From Phascolarctobacterium_B sp045598345 (GTDB lineage: Bacteria > Bacillota > Negativicutes > Acidaminococcales > Acidaminococcaceae): a stretch of 6,902 bases of DNA. The notes under the pieces are model-generated. The model was not told the DNA's origin and searched no databases. It was given only the letters and a program-made list of their open reading frames with translations. The position numbers and the translations under genes are program-made. The stretch lies in assembly GCA_045598345.1 (NCBI GenBank), contig JAZLLX010000147.1:1-6902 (forward strand), read 5' to 3'. Within the stretch, counting starts at the first letter, position 1. The number at the start of each line of letters is the position of its first letter. Positions 1-5,548 of the stretch are shown piece by piece.

Positions 1-138
1 TATACAGAGAACGGCATACGGTTTTAAGAACATAAACAATCTGTTTGCAATGATAATGTTGCAATGTGGAAACTATGATATAACGTTGCCAGGCAGATAA
101 TTTCAGATGTTTTTACCCACACATTCTGATGATGAGCC
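1..138 (+). mobile_element. Right end of an ISL3-like insertion sequence (truncated by window)
   Basis: The window opens inside an insertion sequence. It contains the last codons of a transposase and then about 38 bases of non-coding end. Read inward on the other strand, that end starts GGCTCATCATCAGAATGTG and continues into GGGTAAAAA. A GGCTC-type terminus with a GTGGGTAAA segment just inside is the form I associate with ISL3-family elements. The outer edge is placed at 138. The next eight bases, TTAAAAAA, would fit an AT-rich 8-bp target duplication, but the left end is outside the window so neither the inverted repeat nor the duplication can be confirmed. The family call rests on memory of family features. 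Confidence 0.62.
2..100 (+). CDS. C-terminal tail of an ISL3-like transposase (partial)
   Basis: An open frame enters from the left edge and stops at TAA 98-100, giving the last 32 residues of a protein. The tail carries the segment RTAYGFKNINNLFAMIML and ends in ITLPGR. An R-x-x-YGF/Y-x-N-hydrophobic block followed by a short tail ending LPxR is what I recall from the C-termini of ISL3 (IS204/IS1001/IS1096/IS1165) transposases, whose DDE catalytic domain would lie upstream. There is no start codon in the window, so this is a 5'-truncated gene rather than a pseudogene as far as can be seen. The IS-like terminus about 38 bases after the stop supports the call. Whether the full element is intact is unknown. 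Confidence 0.62.
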   Translation: MQRTAYGFKNINNLFAMIMLQCGNYDITLPGR

Positions 139-155
139 TTAAAAAATGAAAAAAT

Positions 156-229
156 CGTGAAAAGTGATTTTCAAAATGACGACATTCTATATCAAAATAA
201 CGTCATTTTAGAAATGAAATTTTGCTGTT
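156..229. repeat. AT-rich 74-base unit, copy 1
   Basis: The unit begins CGTGAAAAGTGATTTTCAA (156-174), itself a small palindrome TGAAAA-GTGA-TTTTCA, and ends ATTTTGCTGTT (219-229). Between them is a 37-base core (173-209) with a perfect 9-bp inverted repeat, AAAATGACG/CGTCATTTT. The same ends occur at exactly the same spacing in a second copy at 343-416, where the core sequence differs but again folds on itself. The orientation of any transcript is unknown, and I do not recognise it as a named element. Confidence 0.7.
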
Positions 230-342
230 TTGAATGAAAAATTTTTTCCGACTCTAATCGTAAAGAACTTCTTTCAAATTCTTTTCTCTCTGCTCTTTAC
301 TTTCATCACTGAACTAACTCGTCAGAAAAACGCAATTAAAAG

Positions 343-416
343 CGTGAAAAGTGATTTTCAATCTGTCAACAGATTTACCAAATATGTTGACAGATTAAAA
401 ATAAGATTTTGCTGTT
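343..416. repeat. AT-rich 74-base unit, copy 2
   Basis: The ends match copy 1 base for base (343-361 and 406-416). The 37-base core (360-396) contains a perfect 11-bp inverted repeat, AATCTGTCAAC/GTTGACAGATT. When the cores are aligned, stem positions 3, 4, 7 and 9 differ from copy 1 on both arms so that pairing is kept. The copies start 187 bases apart in direct orientation. Each is followed within about 20 bases by a short A/T palindrome (AAAAATTTTTT after copy 1, AAAAGCTTTTT after copy 2). Confidence 0.7.
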
Positions 417-463
417 CCAAAAGCTTTTTAACGCTGAGTGAAAAGCAAAATAAAGATTGAAAT

Positions 464-495
464 AAAAAAGTCCGCTGAATGCGAACTGTTTTTTT
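464..495. terminator. Candidate intrinsic terminator, possibly bidirectional
   Basis: Hairpin AGTCCGC (469-475), five-base loop, GCGAACT (481-487), with six A before it and a run of seven T after it (489-495). On the plus strand the stem has one C-A mismatch. On the minus strand the same position is a G-U wobble and the stem is followed by six U. No gene is visible that it would clearly serve. The same arms with a five-base loop recur at 6072-6090 inside a repeat, so this may be a repeat fragment rather than a dedicated terminator. Confidence 0.45.
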
Positions 496-540
496 CTTCT
501 CTCGTATTTTACAATCTATTTGAAGTTTGGGTTATAATGC

Positions 541-640
541 AAAAACTCCCACCGCAAGCGGTCTCCCCCTCTTTAGAAAAGAGGGCAAGAGTTCTCGCTA
601 TGCCAACTTGCCTGCTATAATCATAGGAACATATTACCAT
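541..640 (+). repeat. Hairpin repeat element 1, ending in box copy 1
   Basis: Contains a small hairpin ACCGC-AA-GCGGT, then a perfect 8-bp stem CCCTCTTT/AAAGAGGG with a three-base loop (567-585). An AACTTGCCTGCTATAATC stretch follows and leads into the box at 618-640 (TAATCATAGGAACAT then ATTACCAT). The order of parts (G/C-rich hairpin, AACTT-CCTGCT, box) matches the element at 6270-6370. Confidence 0.6.
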
Positions 641-675
641 AATTTTTCATTTTTAATTTATAACTTATAACTTTT

Positions 676-812
676 TCAGCGACTGGGGGGCGAATTACGC
701 AGAAAACTTGTCACTGCAAAATCGCTCACCCCGCCGGTCCACGTTCCAGTATCGGCCCTCCCATCCCAAAAGGAAGGGGTAATTCCATCTAATCACAGGA
801 ACATTTTACCTT
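676..812 (+). repeat. Hairpin repeat element 2, ending in box copy 2
   Basis: Begins with the AGCGAC motif after an AT-rich stretch and runs through CGCTCACCCCGCC. Stem 1 is GCCGGT (733-738) with ATCGGC (751-756), and its 12-base loop contains GTTCC. Stem 2 is CCCATCC (760-766) with GGAAGGG (772-778), with one A-A mismatch. The box copy TAATCACAGGAACAT then TTTACC is at 790-812. Same architecture as the copy at 1105-1361, but with different stem sequences. Confidence 0.6.
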
Positions 813-832
813 TAATTTATAACTTCTAACTA

Positions 833-935
833 TAAGCGAGCGACCCCACCACCAGCCACCGAAAAACTGTCGCTGGTCCCCCGCCCCACGCCTGTGGCGG
901 AAAAAATTCTCATTATGCAAACTTTCCTGATTTCT
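833..935 (+). repeat. Hairpin repeat element 3
   Basis: Starts AGCGAGCGACCCCACC. Stem 1 is ACCAGC (851-856) with GCTGGT (872-877). Stem 2 is CCGCC (881-885) with GGCGG (896-900). An ATGCAAACTTTCCTGAT stretch follows, matching the pre-box segment of other copies, but no box follows. The copy runs out just before the terminator hairpin at 956-987. Confidence 0.55.
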
Positions 936-951
936 GAATCCTTTATTTTAA

Positions 952-1034
952 TTAGAAAACCCACAGAGCGGCAACTCTGTGGGTTTTCGATTTTTGTGAA
1001 TTCCATACACTTGTCATCACCACATTAACAAGTG
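952..1034 (-). ncRNA. Candidate small RNA of about 80 nt
   Basis: A perfect sigma-A/sigma-70 consensus promoter lies immediately upstream on the minus strand, and a 13-bp terminator hairpin closes the unit. The predicted transcript starts near 1033. It begins with a hairpin (ACACTTGT at 1028-1035 read on the minus strand, pairing with ACAAGTGT at 1007-1014, 13-base loop). A roughly 19-base A-rich linker follows, and the 956-987 terminator ends it. A reading frame starting ATGGAATTC inside it has no ribosome site and crosses the terminator, so a protein product is unlikely. No gene follows on the minus strand in this window, which argues against a riboswitch or attenuator. I do not recognise a named RNA family. 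The 8-bp inverted repeat could instead be an operator over the start site. Confidence 0.5.
956..987. terminator. Strong intrinsic terminator hairpin (13-bp perfect stem)
   Basis: AAAACCCACAGAG (956-968), a six-base loop, and CTCTGTGGGTTTT (975-987) form a perfect 13-bp stem with A-tract and U-tract built into its base. It can therefore terminate in both directions. On the minus strand it ends in UUUUCUAAUU; on the plus strand it is followed by CGATTTTT. It lies about 45 bases downstream of the start predicted from the consensus minus-strand promoter at 1040-1068. It is also the first clear terminator after bofA, 420 bases beyond that gene's stop codon. Confidence 0.8.
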
Positions 1035-1039
1035 TTTTA

Positions 1040-1068
1040 ATTATAAAACTCGTTTCTCGTTTTGTCAA
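1040..1068 (-). promoter_or_regulatory. Perfect consensus promoter (TTGACA-17-TATAAT)
   Basis: On the minus strand the -35 box TTGACA occupies 1063-1068 and the -10 box TATAAT occupies 1040-1045, with a 17-base spacer. All twelve box positions match the vegetative consensus. The spacer contains a direct repeat, AAACGAG twice in tandem, which could bind a regulator. A weaker plus-strand promoter (TTGTCA 1062-1067, 16 bases, AATAAT 1084-1089) overlaps the same -35 region. Nothing protein-coding follows in either direction nearby, so the likely product is the small RNA at 952-1034. Confidence 0.7.
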
Positions 1069-1104
1069 TAATTTTTTAATCAGAATAATGGCAAAGGGTT
1101 TAAG

Positions 1105-1361
1105 GGAACATCTTACCATAACTTTAAGTTTTAAGTTTTTATCTCTTCATTAGCGACAGCGTAATTGCTCACCCCACCACCGTCTTTCTGTGTTCCTTTA
1201 GACGGTCCCCCGCCCCTTTATGGGCGGACGAGAGTTTGCAAAACCCCGCACGTCTGAAACCCAAAATATAATCACAGGAACATTTTACTATCATTCTTAA
1301 TTCTGCATTCTGAATTCTTAATTAGATTACGCATTGCGAATTCCGCATTACGCATTATATT
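1105..1361 (+). repeat. Long direct repeat, copy A (about 255 bases)
   Basis: Nearly identical to 6356-6612: I count about 15 substitutions and one single-base indel, roughly 94% identity by eye. Parts in order are: a partial box (1105-1119); an AT-rich stretch; the TTAGCGACAGCG motif; stem 1 ACCGTCT (1179-1185) with AGACGGT (1200-1206); stem 2 CCGCCC (1210-1215) with GGGCGG (1222-1227); a full box (1269-1291); and a stretch built of words such as AATTCTGCATTCTGAATTC and GCATTGCGAATTCCGCATT. Looser similarity (TAACCTGACACTT) continues to the bofA stop codon. Confidence 0.85.
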
Positions 1362-1409
1362 ATCCCCTAAATCCTGATTCCTAATTCCTTTACCCTCTAA
1401 CCTGACACT

Positions 1410-1718
1410 TCAGTGCAAAAAAACATAATAAATAATCAACGCAATAATCCCAGGTATGCCAAAGATTCCTGCCACCAGTGCGGTGATGATATTCACCGGC
1501 AGGGAGAAATTGACAAATGTCCCCACCCAGTTCACTGCCAAAAGCATGACACAGCCAATGATGCCGTTAATGACAAATTTGAAAGGCACGCTGATAAGTT
1601 TATAAATTACCACAATGGCAATAACACCCACAATAATCCATGTGTATTCCCCGAACTCGACCGCCGCCTGACTGTTGCCGGTCAAATTGCCTATGAAATT
1701 CATAATGCTGTCTAACAT
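1410..1718 (-). CDS. bofA: BofA-family integral membrane protein
   Basis: In Bacillus subtilis BofA sits in the forespore outer membrane and inhibits the protease SpoIVFB, holding back pro-sigma-K processing. The family is also found where that checkpoint may not exist. This protein has 102 residues against about 87 in B. subtilis, the extra length being N-terminal. Hydrophobic segments lie near 25-43, 47-70 and 75-100. The C-terminal half carries the family signature: NWVG, then PVNIIT, then GIFGIPG. Asn63, Asn76 and Thr79 appear to match the two Asn and one Thr reported as important in B. subtilis BofA. The ATG overlaps the last seven bases of recR, with AGGAGA just upstream inside recR, so translation is probably coupled. 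In B. subtilis yaaL lies between recR and bofA; it is absent here. Sporulation cannot be inferred from this gene alone. Confidence 0.88.
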   Translation of the reverse strand: MLDSIMNFIGNLTGNSQAAVEFGEYTWIIVGVIAIVVIYKLISVPFKFVINGIIGCVMLLAVNWVGTFVNFSLPVNIITALVAGIFGIPGIIALIIYYVFLH

Positions 1719-2314
1719 ATTCTTCTCCTGTTCTCCACCGCCTGTGCCAGGGTCAGTTCATCCGCAAACTCCAAATCTCCGCCCATGGGCAATCCCTGGG
1801 CAATGCGGCTCACTTTAATTCCCGTGGGTTTCAAAAGTTGTACAAGATAGGAAGCGGTCGCCTCCCCCTCCACATCGGAATTGGTGGCGATAATCACTTC
1901 CTCCGCCTCTTCCGTTTCCAGCCGCTGAAACAACTCTTTCAAACGCAACTTGTCGGGACCGATGCCGTCCAAAGGGGACAGCACCCCGTGCAACACATGG
2001 TAGAGCCCTTTGTAACCCTGACTGCGTTCCATAGCCGTCACATCCGGCGGCTGCTCCACCACGCAAATCATGCTCCTGTCCCGCTTCACATCATTGCAGA
2101 TTTCACAATATTCATCCGCTGTTAAATTATAACACCGCTTGCAAAGATGCACATCCCTTTTTGCCACCAAAATGGCATCCGCCAGCCGTTCCACTTCTTC
2201 CATAGGCATATCAATAATTTTGTACGCCAGACGCATGGCGCTTTTGGAACCCAAACCGGGCAAACGCCGGAGCCGATCATGCAAATTTGCCAAAGGCCTG
2301 ATAATTTTTCCCAT
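1712..2314 (-). CDS. recR: Recombination mediator protein RecR
   Basis: RecR acts with RecO (and RecF) in the cytoplasm to load RecA on single-stranded gaps during recombinational repair. The length of 200 residues is normal for the family. Domains in order: a helix-hairpin-helix near 10-30 (LRRLPGLGSKSAMRLA); a four-cysteine zinc finger at C58, C61, C70 and C73; a Toprim domain from about 82 to 175 with Glu87 and the acidic NSDVEGEATA segment (145-154); and the C-terminal GLPMGGDLEFADELTLAQA block (174-192). The Toprim segment reads NSDVEG where NPTVEG is more usual. The ATG is two bases after the ybaB stop with only a weak GGAA upstream, which suggests translational coupling. Part of the dnaX-ybaB-recR-bofA operon. 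Confidence 0.97.
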   Translation of the reverse strand: MGKIIRPLANLHDRLRRLPGLGSKSAMRLAYKIIDMPMEEVERLADAILVAKRDVHLCKRCYNLTADEYCEICNDVKRDRSMICVVEQPPDVTAMERSQGYKGLYHVLHGVLSPLDGIGPDKLRLKELFQRLETEEAEEVIIATNSDVEGEATASYLVQLLKPTGIKVSRIAQGLPMGGDLEFADELTLAQAVENRRRIC

Positions 2315-2316
2315 GC

Positions 2317-2646
2317 TTACATTCCGGGAAGTTTGATGCCCCCGGTAATCTTTGCCATTTCCTTTTCCGCCATTTCGTCAATCTGACGCATACCTTCGTT
2401 GACCGCACTGACAATCAGATCCTGCAACATTTCCATATCCTCTGTATCAACTGCCGCCGGGTCAATCTTGATGCTTGCCAATTCCTTTTTGCCGGTTACG
2501 GTAACAGCCACCGCCCCGCCCCCAACGCTCACATCAAGAGTCCTCTTTTTCAAGTCCTCCTGCAAAGCGGTCATATCACTTTGCATTTTTTGGATTTTTT
2601 TCATCATGCCGGCCATGTTGCCCATGCCGCCCATTCCGTTAAACAT
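2317..2646 (-). CDS. ybaB: YbaB/EbfC family nucleoid-associated protein
   Basis: Small dimeric DNA-binding protein of the YbaB/EbfC family, thought to associate with the nucleoid; its exact role is unsettled even in well-studied bacteria. At 109 residues it has the normal length. It starts with a Met/Gly-rich segment (MFNGMGGMGNMAGMMKK) typical of Firmicutes members. A coiled helix follows (residues 14-35), then a beta region with GGGAVAVTVTGKKEL (43-56), then a long acidic C-terminal helix. The stop is two bases before recR. The ATG is three bases after the dnaX stop, and its ribosome site AAGGAGGAA is formed by the last dnaX codons (Lys-Glu-Glu), so expression is tied to dnaX. Position between dnaX and recR is the conserved arrangement. 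Confidence 0.96.
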   Translation of the reverse strand: MFNGMGGMGNMAGMMKKIQKMQSDMTALQEDLKKRTLDVSVGGGAVAVTVTGKKELASIKIDPAAVDTEDMEMLQDLIVSAVNEGMRQIDEMAEKEMAKITGGIKLPGM

Positions 2647-2649
2647 TTT

Positions 2650-4347
2650 CTATTCCTCCTTTATTGTTCCCCCGAAAGCCGCCAGCGCTTTTTGCACCGC
2701 ATCCGGCTGGGGTTTTTCTATTGTGGGTATATTTTGTTCTTTTGCCACAGGTGCTGCCTGCTCCGCCCTTGGGGCCGCAGGTACTGACCCGTCAAACTCT
2801 TTTACAAATTTACATTTTACCTTGACCCTTTGCATAGCCAAAATGGTTTCTTCCAAAATCTTGCGGTAGTCCTCCTTGTCCAGACGGTCGCAAATGAACT
2901 GGTTGCCCGGAACCAGGACAATGAGTTCGTCACCGTTCAAAGCCACCCCCTTACCGTTTCTGGCACAACTGCTGACAGATTTTTTTCCGTCCTGCTGGGA
3001 CAAATAGTCCACCGCTTCACTCCAGTAGCGGGCGGCCTCCGCCGCATTGTCCGACTTCACCTGGGCCACAGTTTTCGCCACTTCCACATAGGCCACATCT
3101 TCCCTGTCTGCCACCGGCCTTGGTGTGAAACTGGGTTTTGCCGGAGCCGGTCTTGGTTCTGCCGCCCTTGCGGCAGGTTTTGCCGGGTGGGGCATTACTC
3201 TTGGGGCGGGAATTTCTGCCTCCGTGGGCGGAACGTCCTCATCATCATATTGCACCGCCGCCACAACTTTTTGCTTGGCACACAAATGTAAAATTGACAG
3301 TTCCAAAAATATTCTTGGCCGCAAACTCTGTTTGATATTTGCCAAACTCAACGCAATATATTCTGTCGCCGCCATAATCCGCTCATTATCAAAATATTTG
3401 GCATTGTCCGCCAAATGTTCTTTGTCGTCAACCAAATAGATTTCTTCGTAATCAGGGATGGTCTGGAACAGCATCAAGGCACGGAGATATTCCGCCAGTT
3501 CGGACAAAATCCTGTTCACTTCCTTGCCCTGCATCAAAAGGGTATGGCTCATTTCAATGGCTTTGGCGCCGTTCTTCTGCCCGATAACCGCCACCAAATC
3601 CCGCATGGCTTCCCTGCCCACAATGCCCAATGTGTCTTTTACGGAATCAGTCGTTACCCTTGGACTCATAACCGCACACTGGTCCAACAAACTCAAAGCA
3701 TCCCGCATGCCGCCTTCCGCCTCAATGGCAATCAGCCGCAGGGCCTCTTCATCCGCCACAATATCACTTTTCTTTGCCACATCCCCCAAATGTTTGGTGA
3801 TTTCTTCCACCGTCACCCGGTGAAAATCAAACCGCTGGCAACGGGAATGGATGGTGGGCAAAACCTTTTGGGGGTCGGTGGTCGCCAAAATGAACACCAC
3901 ATTTTCCGGCGGTTCTTCCAATGTCTTCAAAAGGGCATTGGATGCCTCCGTGGTCAGCATGTGAACTTCGTCAATGATATAAACTTTATATCTTCCGTCC
4001 ACCGGTGCGAAAGCAATCTTGTCCCGCAGTTCCTTAATGCTGTCAATACCACGGTTGGAAGCGGCATCAATTTCCAGCACATCCATACTGGTGCCTTCCG
4101 CAATGCTCTGACAGTTATGGCACTCGCCACAGGGTTTCGGCGTAGGCCCCTTGTCGCAGTTCAACGCCTTTGCCAAAATTCTTGCGGTGCTGGTCTTGCC
4201 CGTGCCACGGGGGCCGGCAAACAAATAGGCATGGGCAATATGCCCCCCCGTCAAAGCGTTCACCAAAGTTTGTTTAATTGTATCCTGACCCACCAAAGCG
4301 TCAAAATCGCTGGGACGCCACCGGCGGTACAGTGCCACATAAGCCAT
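2650..4347 (-). CDS. dnaX: DNA polymerase III subunit gamma/tau
   Basis: DnaX is the ATPase of the clamp loader that places the beta sliding clamp on primed DNA; the tau form also tethers the polymerase. Visible motifs: Walker A GPRGTGKT (45-52); zinc-binding cysteines C64, C73, C76 and C79; Walker B IIDEVHML with Asp126-Glu127; sensor 1 ILATTDPQK (153-161); the SRC motif with arginine finger R169 (168-170); and sensor 2 GGMRDALSLLDQ with Arg215. Residues about 240-360 are the collar/oligomerisation domain. A Pro/Ala-rich linker runs from about 370 to 415, followed by a C-terminal tau-like domain and another Ala/Pro-rich stretch. The 565-residue length is ordinary for Firmicutes. A ribosome site GAGGT lies nine bases before the ATG. 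A run of seven A inside codons 454-456 could allow slippage to a shorter gamma-like form. First gene of the operon with ybaB, recR and bofA. Confidence 0.97.
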   Translation of the reverse strand: MAYVALYRRWRPSDFDALVGQDTIKQTLVNALTGGHIAHAYLFAGPRGTGKTSTARILAKALNCDKGPTPKPCGECHNCQSIAEGTSMDVLEIDAASNRGIDSIKELRDKIAFAPVDGRYKVYIIDEVHMLTTEASNALLKTLEEPPENVVFILATTDPQKVLPTIHSRCQRFDFHRVTVEEITKHLGDVAKKSDIVADEEALRLIAIEAEGGMRDALSLLDQCAVMSPRVTTDSVKDTLGIVGREAMRDLVAVIGQKNGAKAIEMSHTLLMQGKEVNRILSELAEYLRALMLFQTIPDYEEIYLVDDKEHLADNAKYFDNERIMAATEYIALSLANIKQSLRPRIFLELSILHLCAKQKVVAAVQYDDEDVPPTEAEIPAPRVMPHPAKPAARAAEPRPAPAKPSFTPRPVADREDVAYVEVAKTVAQVKSDNAAEAARYWSEAVDYLSQQDGKKSVSSCARNGKGVALNGDELIVLVPGNQFICDRLDKEDYRKILEETILAMQRVKVKCKFVKEFDGSVPAAPRAEQAAPVAKEQNIPTIEKPQPDAVQKALAAFGGTIKEE

Positions 4348-4368
4348 AAATCATTACCTCATTGTTTA

Positions 4369-4397
4369 ATGATAATAGGTTACAAATCTGATTGCAA
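4369..4397 (-). promoter_or_regulatory. Possible promoter upstream of dnaX
   Basis: In the 60-base gap between the DUF362 gene and dnaX, the minus strand carries TTGCAA (4392-4397), a 17-base spacer and TATCAT (4369-4374). That is four and five of six consensus matches. A start near 4362 would give a leader of about 15 bases holding the GAGGT ribosome site. The gap has no stem-loop terminator, only a run of eight T after the DUF362 stop, so read-through from upstream genes is also possible. Confidence 0.35.
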
Positions 4398-4407
4398 GAA
4401 AAAAATT

Positions 4408-5532
4408 TTACATCTTCACCAGTTCGTATTCTCTTGTCCCTAAGCCAATCTTTTCCGCATGGGCAAGGCAACTTCTCCATTCTGAATTGGGCCCTACAAT
4501 ATGGAAATGGTCATGCTCCTCTTTCGCCTTGGGATTTTTAGCATATTCCTCACTTAAAGCACTGCCGGGCAAAGCGGGAGCGGCATTCACCAAATCTGCA
4601 CAGGCCTGATCCAACGCCACCGGGTCAAAACTTGCCAGCATACCAATATCATTTACAAAAGGAACATCATTCTCCGCATGGCAGTCGCAACAGGGGGAAA
4701 CATCCATAATCATACTGATATGGAAACAGGGTCTGTCCTGACAAATGGCTTGGGCATATTCCGCAATCTTCTTGTTAAGATTTTCCAAACTGGCATCAAA
4801 CATTGGCTCAATGGCATCCATTGGACAGTTGGCAAGACACCTGCCGCAGCCCACACATTTATTGGTATCAATACTTGCTTTACCATTGGTAACAGAAGGA
4901 GCGCCGTGGGCGCAGATAGCCACACATTTGCCGCAGCCCACACAGCGTTTTTGATTAACACTTGGCTTGCCGTCATTATGTTGTTCCATCTTGCCGGCAC
5001 GGCTGCCGCCACCCATGCCAATATTTTTCAATGCACCGCCGAAGCCCGCCATTTCGTGACCTTTGAAATGACTGAGGGAAATAACAATATCCGCTTCCAT
5101 CAGTGCTTTGCCGATTTTCGCTTCTTTGACAAGTTCGCCGTTCTTCACGGCTACATATTCCTCATCCGCCCCTTTGATACCGTCCGCAATCACCACATGG
5201 CAGTCACAGGTCAAAGGGTTAAACCCGTTTTCATAAGCGCTTTGAATATGGTCAAGACCGTTCTTGCGTCCGCCGATATAAAGAGTGTTGCAGTCCGTCA
5301 GGAAGGGCTTGCCGCCTAACTCTTTCACCACATCCACTACCGCCCTGGCGAAATTGGGACGGATAAAAGAAGTGTTGCCCGGCTCGCCGAAGTGCATTTT
5401 TATCGCCACAAATTTGTTCTTGAAATCAATCTTTTCAATGCCTGCTTTTTTGATTAAGTTCTTCAATTTTTGGGGCATACTGGGCCCGCCATAGGGGGTT
5501 CTGAAATCTGTAAAATAAACCTTGCTCGCCAT
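4408..5532 (-). CDS. DUF362 domain protein with two [4Fe-4S] ferredoxin motifs
   Basis: A 374-residue cytoplasmic iron-sulfur protein. The DUF362 part spans most of the protein; its hallmark is SHFKGHEMAGFGGALKNIG (154-172). Two ferredoxin-type motifs are inserted: C197-x2-C200-x2-C203-x3-C207 and C226-x2-C229-x2-C232-x3-C236, each suited to bind a [4Fe-4S] cluster. A further cysteine group SPCCDCH (279-285) follows. No signal peptide is seen. The exact reaction of this family is unknown to me; an electron-transfer or iron-sulfur role is implied by the motifs only. The ATG at 5530-5532 has a perfect AAGGAGG site seven bases upstream. The gene begins 16 bases after the thioredoxin stop, so the two are probably co-transcribed. 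Confidence 0.92.
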   Translation of the reverse strand: MASKVYFTDFRTPYGGPSMPQKLKNLIKKAGIEKIDFKNKFVAIKMHFGEPGNTSFIRPNFARAVVDVVKELGGKPFLTDCNTLYIGGRKNGLDHIQSAYENGFNPLTCDCHVVIADGIKGADEEYVAVKNGELVKEAKIGKALMEADIVISLSHFKGHEMAGFGGALKNIGMGGGSRAGKMEQHNDGKPSVNQKRCVGCGKCVAICAHGAPSVTNGKASIDTNKCVGCGRCLANCPMDAIEPMFDASLENLNKKIAEYAQAICQDRPCFHISMIMDVSPCCDCHAENDVPFVNDIGMLASFDPVALDQACADLVNAAPALPGSALSEEYAKNPKAKEEHDHFHIVGPNSEWRSCLAHAEKIGLGTREYELVKM

Positions 5533-5548
5533 AATTCCTCCTTAAAAA

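Larger units (their letters stand above)
139..1409. other. Gene-free region, about 1.27 kb, filled with repeats, terminators and a candidate small RNA
   Basis: No convincing protein gene lies here. Open frames at 230-460 and 438-620 are low-complexity, start with weak codons or lack ribosome sites, and run across repeats. From left to right the region holds two AT-rich 74-base units, a candidate terminator, a chain of G/C-rich hairpin repeats linked by a 23-base box, a minus-strand promoter-to-terminator unit (about 952-1068), and one copy of a long direct repeat that ends near the bofA stop codon. The first 350 bases are clearly more AT-rich than the rest. Confidence 0.75.

Noticed and set aside
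156..416. CRISPR array
   Set aside because: Only two units, with the variable part self-complementary and a 187-base period; no short regular repeat-spacer pattern and no cas genes.
156..416. Integron attC sites
   Set aside because: The conserved ends lack the GTTRRRY core and no integrase or gene cassette lies between the units.
230..460. 76-codon plus-strand open frame
   Set aside because: Starts at a TTG without a ribosome site, is low in complexity, and runs through the second 74-base structured unit. The composition is not like the real genes in the window.
438..620. 60-codon plus-strand open frame
   Set aside because: It spans a candidate terminator and the first hairpin repeat; no ribosome site and no recognisable motif.
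618..640. The 23-base box as a promoter (TATAAT at its start)
   Set aside because: Although several copies begin with TATAAT, no matching -35 box was found 16-18 bases upstream in the copy checked, and no gene follows them.
835..1005. Minus-strand frame starting ATGGAATTC inside the candidate small RNA
   Set aside because: It has no ribosome site and would have to be translated through the 13-bp terminator hairpin and a hairpin repeat.
3415..4443. Long plus-strand open frame opposite dnaX
   Set aside because: Antisense shadow of the dnaX ATPase domain. The minus-strand frame carries all clamp-loader motifs; this one has no coherent domain.
4678..5319. 213-codon plus-strand open frame opposite the DUF362 gene
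   Set aside because: Antisense shadow; the minus-strand frame has the conserved DUF362 and ferredoxin motifs.
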